NCBI RefSeq assembly: GCF_964340395.1
Contig: NC_135559.1
Span: 22,813,464 to 22,877,463 of the forward strand
Length of the DNA: 64,000 nt
Source of the DNA: Glandiceps talaboti
Taxonomy: Eukaryota; Hemichordata; Enteropneusta; Spengelidae
Direction of reading: 5' to 3'
The translations under genes were made by a program, and so were the position numbers. The notes beneath the pieces were generated by a model. That model worked only from the letters and a program-made list of their open reading frames with translations. It was not told the DNA's origin and searched no databases. Each line of letters opens with the position of its first letter. Position 1 is the stretch's first letter. Positions 14,401-27,300 of this stretch are shown here, one piece after another.

Positions 14401-17400
14401 GTAATATAAGGTCATTGTATAATGTGAACAAGTCACGTGTACATATGCATCGAATGTAATATAAGGTCATGGTATAATGTGAACAAGTCACGTGTATATA
14501 GACATCGAATGTAATATAAGGTCATGGTATAATGTGAACAAGTCACGTGTACATAGACATCGAATGTAATATAAGATTATTGTATAATGTGAACAAGTCA
14601 CGTGTACATAGACATCGAATGTAATATAAGGTCATTGTATAATGTGAACAAGTCACGTGTACATAGACATCGAATGTGATATAAGGTCATGGTACAATGT
14701 GAACAAGTCACGTGTACATGGGCATCGAATGTGATATAAGGTCATGGTACAATGTGAACAAGTCACGTGTACATGGGCATCGAATGTAATATAAGGTCAT
14801 GGTATAATGTGAACAAGTCACGTGTACATAGACATCGAATGTAATATAAGGTCTTGGTATAATGTGAACAAGTCACGTGTACATAGGCATCGAATGTAAT
14901 ATAAGGTCATGGTATAATGTGAACAAGTCACGTGTACATAGGCATCGAATGTAATATAAGGTCATAGTATAATGTGAACAAGTCAAGTGTACATAGACAT
15001 CGAATGTAATATAAGGTCATAGTATAATGTGAACAAGTCAAGTGTACATAGACATCGAATGTAATATAAGGTCATAGTATAATGTGAACAAGTCAAGTGT
15101 ACATAGACATCGAATGTAATATAAGGTCATGGTATAATGTGAACAAGTCACGTGTATATAGACATCGAATGGAATATAAGGTCATGGTATAATGTGAACA
15201 AGTCACGTGTACATAGGCATCGAATGTAATATAAGGTCATTGTATAATGTGAACAAGTCACGCGTACATAGACATCGAATGTAATATAAGGTCATGGTAT
15301 AATGTGAACAAGTCACGTGTATATAGACATCGAATGTAATATAAGGTCTTGGTATAATGTGAACAAGTCACGTGTACATAGACATCGAATGTAATATAAG
15401 GTCATGGTATAATGTGAACAAGTCACGTGTACATAGACATCGAATGTAATATAAGGTCATGGTATAATGTGAACAAGTCACGTGTACATAGACATCGAAT
15501 GTAATATAAGGTCATGGTATAATGTGAACAAGTCACGTGTACATAGACATCGAATGTAATATAAGGTCATGGTATAATGTGAACAAGTCACGTGTATATA
15601 GACATCGAATGTAATATAAGGTCATGGTATAATGTGAACAAGTCACGTGTATATAGACATCGAATGTAATATAAGGTCTTGGTATAATGTGAACAAGTCA
15701 CGTGTACATAGACATCGAATGTAATTTATTAACCATATATATGTAACGCATACATAATTCATGTGTACGTGTATATTTCTCGGAGTATGCAACCAAACAT
15801 AAAATAGATACCTTATTAATAGATAGGTATCCGTTGCAAGGCCAGCATCTGCCACGGGTTGAGCGATAATACTTGCACCTCCCAAATCAACAGGATTCAC
15901 TGTCAAAATAAACACGTGTCACGATAGATTCTGTAACTATGCCTTATTTGCATACAATGGATTTAATTAAAGAATGTTTTGATGATATCAAACGTTAAGT
16001 TAAGAAAACAGATAACCTTACGGTAGTGGCCTTAGTTATCTTTCCGATCATTCCAGTCTAACAAACAGTAGGCATTCATACAACACCAGATCTAGTTCTT
16101 CCTCCATTTATATTCCAACCTTCAATACTCAGAGTCAACATTCATTCCGTATATCTGACTCAAAACATTGGAAGGGCTTACATCCGTATATAATAATAAT
16201 AATAATAATAAGATGATTTGTAATGCGCCTCATCTCCGAAGAGCTCGAAGCGCAGAGCAAGAGTGGATACAGAAATAGTTAATGGAAATGTGAATTCAAG
16301 GTAATGTGTATTAAATAAAATGAGAAAGAAAAACAGTTATTAGCAGTTGAAGAGGTGAGTTTTGAGAGAATGTCTGAAGGTTGACAAAGATTTGGAATGG
16401 CGAAGATCAAAAGGGAGGTGGTTCCATGAAGTAGGGCCAATGTAAGAGAAGGATCTTTCACCAAATGTTTTGGTTGACACCCTTGGAACACAGAGAAGAC
16501 GAGAATCAGAAGACGAGCGAAGTGGTCTTCGAGGAATGTATTGATGTAGAAGATCCGTGAGATATTGTGGGCCAATACCTACAACTGACTTGAAACAAAT
16601 GGATGAAATTTTGTATTGAATACGTGAAGTGATAGGCAGCCAATGAAGTTTTCTAAGAAGAGGTTGTACATGATCGAACTTTTTAGCTTTGCAGACAAGC
16701 CGAGCTGCAGCATTTTGTACATGCTGTAGTCTGTCAGTGAGGTGTTTAGGACAACCAGAGAGAAGAGCATTACAATAGTCTAAGCGAGACAGGATGAGTG
16801 TGGAGACAAGTGTTTGAGTGGCACTAGAAGTGAGAAAGTGACGAATAGAGCTGATTTGTCTCAGTTGAATGTAGGCGGCCTTGCATGTGCGTTGCACATG
16901 CTCGGCCATATTGAGATTGCAATCAAGTGTGACTCCAAGATTTTTTACACTTGGACTGAAAAGTATGTCTGAGTTTCCGACATGCATGGAAGGAGGAAGA
17001 GCAAGTTTAGTGGAAAGTCTAGGAGATGAGATTAGTATGGCTTCTGTCTTACAGTCATTTAATTGAAGCTTATTTGCAGTCATCCACATTTTGACGTCAG
17101 TAATGCAGTTTTACATATCTTCAATAGTTTGGTTTATGTTATGTGGATTAGTGTCTTTATAAAGTTGGTTATCATCAGCAAAAGCATGATGATGAATTAA
17201 GTGCTTCTTGACAAGATTGAAAAGAGGCTCGGTGTAAAGAACGAATAAGACAGGACCAAGGACTGAGCCTTGGGGAACACCAAAGGAGAGGGGTGATGCA
17301 TTTGACTGGAAACCATTTATCGTGACTATTTGAGTTCTTTCAGAAAGATAAGAGTTAAACCAGGATAGGGCAGATTCTGTGATACCAAAAGTATGTTGAA

Positions 17401-20210
17401 GTCGTTTAAGGAGAATATTATGATCAATGGTGTCAAATGCAGCCGACAGGTCTAAGAGAGTAAGAAGAGTGATTTTACCGTTGTCAATGGCAGTTAAAAG
17501 ATCGTTTATGATTTTGAGAAGGGCAGTTTCAGTGCTGTGGTAAGGCCTGTAAGCAGATTGAAGAGGATTAAGGAGATTATTAGAAAGGAGGTGCTCATTT
17601 AACTGTAAGAGAACTATTCGTTCAATTACTTTAGAGAGAAATGGAAGGTTAGAAACAGGGCGATAGTTTTTCAAATCGTTATGATCAAGAGATGGTTGCT
17701 TCAACAATGGTTTTACAAGAGCAGTTTTGAAGATAGATGGAAATGTACCAGATGAAAGAGAATGATTGATAACTAATGTAATGTGTGGTAACATAATACG
17801 AGCTCTTTGCAACTTTAAAAAGTTGAAAAGAGTTAATGGAATTTTATGCCTGGTACGAGGCTGGGGGGAGGGGGCGTGTTTCCAATATTATGGTAACTTT
17901 TGGCGGCATCAACATCAACATACATCAACACGCCGTGGCCAGTTGTAATTTTTTTTACAAAAATGGCGAAAGTAGAACTCATTCGTCTCCTGTGCGAAGG
18001 CCAGAAGTTGTCAACCGACACAATCGATATATTTACAACAGATGAAATTACATCGATGGACGTGCTGTCCACCCTCATCGAGCAGGACATTCAATCATAT
18101 TATCTGAATTAGATGAAAGCTGTGAAAGCTAGTCTGTTCTTGTTCTACTTTCATTTTCATCCATATGAAGTCTTGCCAGTTTTTGTCTCTTTTAGTACAT
18201 TGTGTCTGTTATGTTATGTATTGTATGTTCATCATTCTGTTTATAACACTATCTATGTTCATCATTCGTTTTATCACACTATCTATGTTCATCATTCTTT
18301 TTATCACACTATCTATGTTCATCATTCGTTTTATCACACTATCTATGTTCATCATTCTTTTTATCACACTATCTATGTTCATCATTCTTTTTATCACACT
18401 ATCTATGTTCATCATTCTGTTTATAACACTATCTATGTTCATCATTCTTTTTATCACACTATCTATTTTCATCATTCTTTTTATCACACTATCTATGTTC
18501 ATCATTCGCTTTATCACACTATCTATGTTCATCATTCGTTTTATCACACTATCTATGTTCATTCTGTTTATAACACTATCTATGTTCATCATTCTTTTTA
18601 TCACACTATCTATGTTCATCATTCTTTTTATCACACTATCTATGTTCATCATTCTGTTTATAACACTATCTATGTTCATCATTTTGTTCATAACACTATC
18701 TATGTTCATCATTCTGTTTATAACACTATGTTCATCATTCTTTTTATAACACTATCTATGTACATCATTCGTTTTATCACACTATCTATGTTCATCATTC
18801 TTTTTATAACACTATCTATGTTCATCATTCTTTTTATCACACTATCTATGTTCATCATTCTTTTTATAACACTATCTATGTTCATCATTCTTTTTATAAC
18901 ACTATCTATGTTCATCATTCGTTTTATCACACTATCTATGTTCATCATTCTGTTTATAACACTATCTATGTTCATCATTCGTTTTATCACACTATCTATG
19001 TTCATCATTCGTTTTATCACACTATCTATGTTCATCATTCGTTTTATCACACTATCTATGTTCATCATTCTTTTTATCACACTATCTATGTTCATCATTC
19101 TTTTTATCACACTATCTATGTTCATTCTTTTTATCACACTATCTATTTTCATTATTCTTTTTATCACACTATCTATGTTCATCATTCTTTTATCACACTA
19201 TCTATGTTCATCATTCTTTTTATCACACTATCTATGTTCATCATTCTGTTTATAACACTGTCTATGTTCATTCTGTTTATAACACTATCTATGTTCATCA
19301 TTCTTTTTATCACACTATCTATGTTCATCATTCTTTTTATCACACTATCTATGTTCATCATTCTTTTTATAACACTATGTTCATCATTCTGTTTATAACA
19401 CTGTCTATGTTCATCATTCTGTTTATAACACTATGTTCATCATTCTGTTTATAACACTATCTATGTCCATTCTGTTTATAACACTATCTATTTTCATCAT
19501 TCTTTTTATAACACTATCTATGTTCATCATTCTTTTTATCACACTATCTATGTTCATCATTCTTGTTATCACACTGTGTATGTTAAAAAAATGTTTGTGT
19601 CATCCTCGGCAAAGGTATTCAGTGATGTATCTGTTTTGTCTTTCATGCCAATGTGATAATTGTCGCGTTGTATATCCGTTTTTGTTTGTGGTTTTCCGAA
19701 TATTATTTTTGCTAAATCATATCAAATGAAAACCTTCGACGTAGCGTCGATGTCACAAGTGTAATTGACCCTGCAAATACTGCTAAATACTACTGTACAG
19801 GTACATAACTCTATGTGTATGCCATATGCCAGATGACACTTGATGTCGGTTACAGTTGTACAACGAAGTTCTTCCAAGGAAGACTTCTACAGACTTCCTT
19901 TAGATTATAAGGTATAGAATGAAAGAATGACTCACTAACTAACGTTATTGATACTTCGTAGTTCATAGCATAGAACACCCACATCATGGTCAGAAACTTC
20001 ATACCATACACAGCTGATAGAGTCTCTGTTTTAGTGTTATATGTGGTACTTAGGAGACTGCTTCCACTGGTAATCATGGAAAACGCTCTCATAGGATGGG
20101 ATTTTGGCCCTCCTGCAAAAAGATGGAACCTACTTGTTATTTGAGTGGCACCGATAATATGACTTTACGAGTAGCATCGAATCAACCATCTGTCTGTCTG
20201 TCTGTCTGTA

Positions 20211-20245
<35 letters not shown>

Positions 20246-21223
20246 ATGTCTGTCTGTCTGTCTGTCTGTCTATTATTTGTTTAATGGTTAAAATGATATA
20301 AATGTAAAACTTGTTACAGTAGTGTATGTGACTGGGCAAAATCAAAGACGTACTATTCTTAATGATCGCACACACGTCTGTAAATACCTGATAATACTTA
20401 ACTTAAAAAAAGATGAATTTAAATAAATTAAATTGAACTCTAACATAACCAACAATAACTAATATTACCCATGTCTTGTGGATGGCTCTCACTTTTGTCG
20501 TCATGTGAAGATTTTGGTGTTTGATCTTGTTCGCAATCTTCAATTACGTCATATATATCATCACTGGCATCTCCACTGTCTAAATTTATTCGTGGACGAT
20601 TACGGTCAGATTGTTTTACTTCGCGGTTGGTGTCATCTCTTTCTGAACGTTCTTTGGCGGATGGCTCATCTTCACTTGTTACGTCATGGATTGATTTCTT
20701 TGGTCGTTGATAATAATCCCAGAGAGTGACAGTGACCACTAATGTCACAACAAAGCCTAACACTGCGCTGCAATTTGCAAATGCCAAACACTATTTAGTA
20801 CCCAACTTTAATACATGAACGTACATGTTCAAGGCCAGTCAAATATAGACTATGCATACATACATTTATAAGAGTGCACAACCTATGGCGTGTAAATCAA
20901 AGTTTATCTTTATAGATAATACAGTCCCTACGAATAAGTCAAATCAAGAGAATGTCATAATGACAAAATTTGAGTAGTCGTTCTCACATATCTTTCTGTA
21001 TGATTTTGCCCAATTTTCACTTGTCATTTTAATTATTTTTTTCTCATCTGTGTTTTGTGTATCTGTTATCTGTTTGAACTCCCTGTGCCATTTCTAATGG
21101 TTTTTTTCTTGTATTTTTTGAATTGTCTTACTCACTCCTCTTGAAAGGGGTCGTAGAGTAAATAAAATTATTATTATATAAGTTATTATTATTACACACA
21201 TACACACACAAACAATCAACCGC

Positions 21224-21258
<35 letters not shown>

Positions 21259-21298
21259 CACATACATACATACACACACACGCACACACACACACACG

Positions 21299-21370
<72 letters not shown>

Positions 21371-24300
21371 TTTGGCCTACTTACAGTACTACAATAGCTC
21401 CTACTGACAATGGGTCATCGTACTCACAATAAACGTCGAGTACTTCCAACTTGTCAAAAAGTATACCCAAGCGACGATTTTCTAGACCTGAAACGACAGA
21501 CTTCACGGTCAATCACAAATGATAATAATTATTCCTGTCAATGGTGACGTCATCTTGCACCAGAGAAGAGTGATGTTGTTGTTGTGTTGTTGTTGTTGTT
21601 GTTGTTGTTGTTCTTCTTCTTCTTCTTCTTCTTCCCACTAGTAACCTAACATTAACTATCATTTTTACTTCACTGATGTAAAATAGTAAGATATCTCGAT
21701 ATGTTTTTTTTTAGCCGTGTTTTGCACAAGTGAATGAATAAATAGTAACCTTACCAAGTGAAACGACGGTAAGAAGTTCGTCCTGCGTACACGTGTCAGG
21801 CACACAAACTCCGAGTTGAAGTGGTATGTCCGTGCTAGACTAGAACATTAACAAGAATGAAGTATATTATTGTTGAGACACTCTAAAATCTATGAAGAGT
21901 AAGAATTGTCCGTTTACGTATGCTAAAGAATTGGTTGCAATATTCAATATTTATCGTTGTGATAAGTCTTGGTCTATCACATGACTAGTTCTATTAACAT
22001 TTTGGATTGAAAAGTTTGCATCAAACCTTAAAGTCTTTTTGTTTCAATTTGATGTATACCCCCAGTTTTACATTGGTGATTTGTGTCTGTACGCGTGTCT
22101 TGTCTTTTATTACATTTGATGTTTGCCTTGTGCCAAGATGAATTTCCATGTTTTTATGGACAATAAAGTATATCTAATCTATCTGTAATCTAATCTAAAT
22201 GACAACTACACTACAATAGTTGACCTTTATAGTTTGATTATGTCACGTGACTGACAATGTATCAAACTATTTAGCATATTTATAGTTGTGCTACATATCG
22301 ATATTTTCTTACTACCTCCATGTTGATATACATGTTGATATTTTCTAACTACCTACATGTTGATATACATGTTGATATTTTCTAACTACCTACATGTTGA
22401 TATTTTCTAACTACCAACATGTTGATATTTTCTAACTACCTACATGTTGATATTTTCTAACTACCTACATGTTGATATTTTCTAACTACCTCCATGTTGA
22501 TATTTTCTAACTACCTCCATGTTGATATTTTTTAACTACCTACATGTTGATATTTTCTAACTACCTACATATTGATATTTTCTAACTACCTACATGTTGA
22601 TATTTTCTAACTACCTACATGTTGATATTTTCTAACTACCTCCATGTTGATATTTTCTAACTACCTCCATGTTGATATTTTCTAACTACCTACATGTTGA
22701 TATTTTCTAACTACCTACATGTTGATATTTTCTAACTACCTCCATGTTGATATTTTCTAACTACCTACATGTTGATATTTTCTAACTACCTACATATTGA
22801 TATTTTCTAACTACCTACATGTTGATATTTTCTAACTACCTACATGTTGATATTTTCTAACTACCTACATGTTGATATTTTCTAACTACCAACATATTGA
22901 TATTTTCTAACTACCTACATGTTGATATTTTCTAACTACCTACATGTTGATATTTTCTAACTACCTACATGTTGATATTTTCTCACTACTTCCATGTTGA
23001 TATTTTCGAACTAGTTTCTTAGTTGACAATAGGTACACGAGAGGATCTGTCTTGGTTGACAATAGGTACACTAGAGGGTCTGTCTTGGTTGACAATAGGT
23101 ACACAAGAGGATCTGTCTTGGTTGACAATAGGTACACTAGAGGGTCTGTCTTGGTTGACAATAGGTACACTAGAGGGTCTGTCTTGGTTGACAATAGGTA
23201 CACGAGAGGATCTGTCTTGGTTGACAATAGGTACACAAGAGGATCTGTCTTGGTTGACAATAGGTACACTAGAGGGTCTGTCTTAGTTGACAATAGGTAC
23301 ACTAGAGGGTCTGTCTTAGTTGACAATAGGTACACTAGAGGGTCTGTCTTGGTTGACAATAGGTACACGAGAGGATCTGTCTTGGTTGACAATCCTCATC
23401 AGAATAACTATTTAAATTCCTCTCGGAACCAACGTCTCGTTGGATGGAGCTTCAGTACAGCATATAGTACCCAGTGCAGTTTATTGACAGTTAGAATCTG
23501 TATGAAATCACCCACATTGTATAATGTGTTTGATCAAAATTTCCAAAATTTTGAAGACAGCGCATTACGTATGTGGAAACACAGGCGCACGTATTATTGC
23601 TTAGATTGCCGTTTTCTTAGGAAAATATCGTACGAATCCTGTTGCTACAAATGTATCAATCTCTATACTATAGTAGAAATAACTCTTTTCTCCTTACATG
23701 TAGGAATATATATTCAAAAGGTTGTTATAATTAGTCTGTAGACCAGAAAAACAACAATCTATGAAATATTACACGCCCCTATGTGCGGAAGGAACGCCGA
23801 GATCTTTCAGGCTACTTAAATAATATAGTCCATAGTTAGAGTTGACCCCTAGGTGGCGGTATGATCTGTCTTTGTTCGACGATCCTCATCAGACTGTTGA
23901 CTAGGCTACTATTAATTGACCCACTTCTGTGTTTTAACCTTTGAAATTAAATTATCTACCAAGCCGATAGTCCCACCCATTACCAGCAGAGATAGACCCA
24001 GTAGCAGAGTTTTGGCAACCGAGACTACGAAGCTGACTGATAGTTTTGGTTATGTTGAAATGTTTTCAAATTAAAAAGTCACATGATACAAAAACAGAAA
24101 GGGTAAGCCCCAATATTAAAAACAGTATGCAATGTTGTACCTTCATAATACTTTAGACTTAACAATATATAAATAAATATCGTCCTTACCGATCTTGGGT
24201 ATCTACATGTAGCAACACAATACTTGGCATTAAAAGAGGATGGCGGTGATGACGTAGAAATGGTTACAGGTACGTCAGTGACATCACGACATTCAGCAAA

Positions 24301-27300
24301 CGAACCAAACCAACGAAGATCACCACGGAGTACATTACTCTCTAGTTTACCAATAGCATCATATACTGATAGAGAGTAACAACGTTTCAAGTTAGCAAAC
24401 GAACTTAAAGGGAAAAACCACTCTTTGGAAATTATCAAATTTTACATCGCCTACATTAGAAAACTTATAATGTGCCTCATTGGCTGGGAATCTTTGCTGT
24501 GGGCCAAATTGCCTCATGGGAGTCACCAGAAAATGCATGTGCAGTGGGTGAGTGGACAATGAATATGCATAACATTTTATTTGAAGGACTTAGGAGTCAT
24601 GAATATTCACTCTCGGCTGAAATCGTGAATAAAACATATTTACACGATAAACGACTGCTCCTGAGGTTTAATTTTATTGAATAAAATCTCAAACCAAGTG
24701 CAAAATATTTCCAGGTCTCCCCTCTTTCAGATTATCAACCCCAACCCCAACCCCCCAACCCCCATCCCCCATCGCACCCCCAAATTTGTTTGTGCTCCTT
24801 CCAATTTTCTTTTCCCCCCCCCCCCTCTACAAACACACTCGCCATAATTCTGCTCGGTCTCTACATTGTATGTAAACTCTTAGCGTAGTTGTATATACAT
24901 ATTTGATATCATAACAACTTGGCTGCAAGTACAAATGAAAACTGGATGGTGTCTACAAAACTCAACTCTAAGTGAAGGTTTTTAAAAATTCTGACGATCT
25001 TTCCCTGTTAAAGCTGCATTGGAACGTTTATAAAAACTGTTTTGTATATAATTGTACTCCCATGAACAGTATCGCATCACCTGTGTTAGGTACAATAACT
25101 TACTTGTAGTATCATACACCCTGAACAGTATCGCATCACCTGTGTTAGGTATAATAACTTACTAGTAATATCATACACCCTGAACAGTATCGCATCACCA
25201 GTGTTAGGTATAATAACTTACTTGTAATATCATACACCCTGAACAGTATCACATCACCTGTGTTAGATATAATAACTTACTAGTAATATCATACACCCTG
25301 AACAGTATTGCATCACCTGTGTTAGGTATAATAACTTACTTGTAATATCATACACCCTGAACAGTATTGCATCACCTGTGTTAGGTACAATAACTTACTT
25401 GTAATATCATACACCCTGAACAGTATCGCATCACCTGTGTTAGGTATAATAACTTACTAGTAATATCATACACCCTGAATAGTATCGCATCACCTGTGTT
25501 AGGTACAATAACTTACTTGTAATATCATACACCCTGAACAGTATTGCATCACCTGTGTTAGATATAATAACTTACTAGTAATATCATACACTCTGAATAG
25601 TATTGCATCACCTGTGTTAGGTATAATAACTTACTTGTAATATCATACACCCTGAACAGTATTACATCACCTGTGTTAGATACAATAACTTACTAGTAAT
25701 ATCATACACCCTGAACAGTATTGCATCACCTGTGTTAGGTACAATAACTTACTAGTAATATCATACACCCTGAACAGTATTGTATCACCTGTGTTAGGTA
25801 TAATAACTTACTAGTAATATCATACACCCTGAATAGTATTGCATCACCTGTGTTAGGTACAATAACTTACTAGTAATATTATACACCCTGAACAGTATCG
25901 CATCACCTGTGTTAGATATAATAACTTACTAGTAATATCATACACCATGAACAGTATTGCATCACCTGTGTTAGGTACAATAACTTACTAGTAATATCAT
26001 ACACCCTGAACAGTATCGCATCACCTGTGTTAGGTACAATAACTTACTTGTAGTATCATACACCCTGAACAGTATCGCATCACCTGTGTTAGGTATAATA
26101 ACTTACTAGTAATATCATACACCCTGAACAGTATCGCATCACCAGTGTTAGGTATAATAACTTACTTGTAATATCATACACCCTGAACAGTATCACATCA
26201 CCTGTGTTAGATATAATAACTTACTAGTAATATCATACACCCTGAACAGTATTGCATCACCTGTGTTAGGTATAATAACTTACTTGTAATATCATACACC
26301 CTGAACAGTATTGCATCACCTGTGTTAGGTACAATAACTTACTTGTAATATCATACACCCTGAACAGTATCGCATCACCTGTGTTAGGTATAATAACTTA
26401 CTTGTAATATCATACACCCTGAACAGTATTACATCACCTGTGTTAGATACAATAACTTACTAGTAATATCATACACCCTGAACAGTATTGCATCACCTGT
26501 GTTAGGTACAATAACTTACTTGTAATATCATACACCCTGAACAGTATTGCATCACCTGTGTTAGATACAATAACTTACTTGTAATATCATACACCCTGAA
26601 CAGTATTGCATCACCTGTGTTAGGTACAATAACTTACTTGTAATATCATACACCCTGAACAGTATCACATCACCTGTGTTAGGTATAATAACTTACTAGT
26701 AATATCATACACCCTGAACAGTATTGTATCACCTGTGTTAGGTATAATAACTTACTAGTAATATCATACACCCTGAACAGTATTGCATCACCTGTGTTAG
26801 GTATAATAACTTACTAGTAATATCATACACCCTGAACAGTATTGTATCACCTGTGTTAGGTACAATAACTTACTAGTAATATCATACACCCTGAACAGTA
26901 TTGTATCACCTGTGTTAGGTACAATAACTTACTAGTAATATCATACACCCTGAACAGTATTGCATCACCTGTGTTAGGTATAATAACTTACTAGTAATAT
27001 CATACACCCTGAACAGTATTGCATCACCTGTATTAGGTATAATAACTTACTAGTAATATCATACACCCTGAACAGTATCGCATCACCTGTGTTAGGTACA
27101 ATAACTTACTAGTAATATCATACACCCTGAACAGTATTGCATCACCTGTGTTAGGTAAAATAACTACTAGTAATATTATACACCCTGAACAGTATTGCAT
27201 CACCTGTATTAGGTACAATAACTTACTAGTAATATCATACACCCTGAACAGTATTGCATCACCAGTGTTAGGTATAATAACTTACTAGTAATATCATACA

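Noticed and set aside
18113-19255. 380-codon frame on plus and 155-167-codon frames on minus
   Set aside because: Pure translation of the 30-bp minisatellite (10-residue period).
23052-23741. 229-codon frame on plus
   Set aside because: The first half is the 33-bp repeat; the rest has no recognisable domain and lies in an intron.
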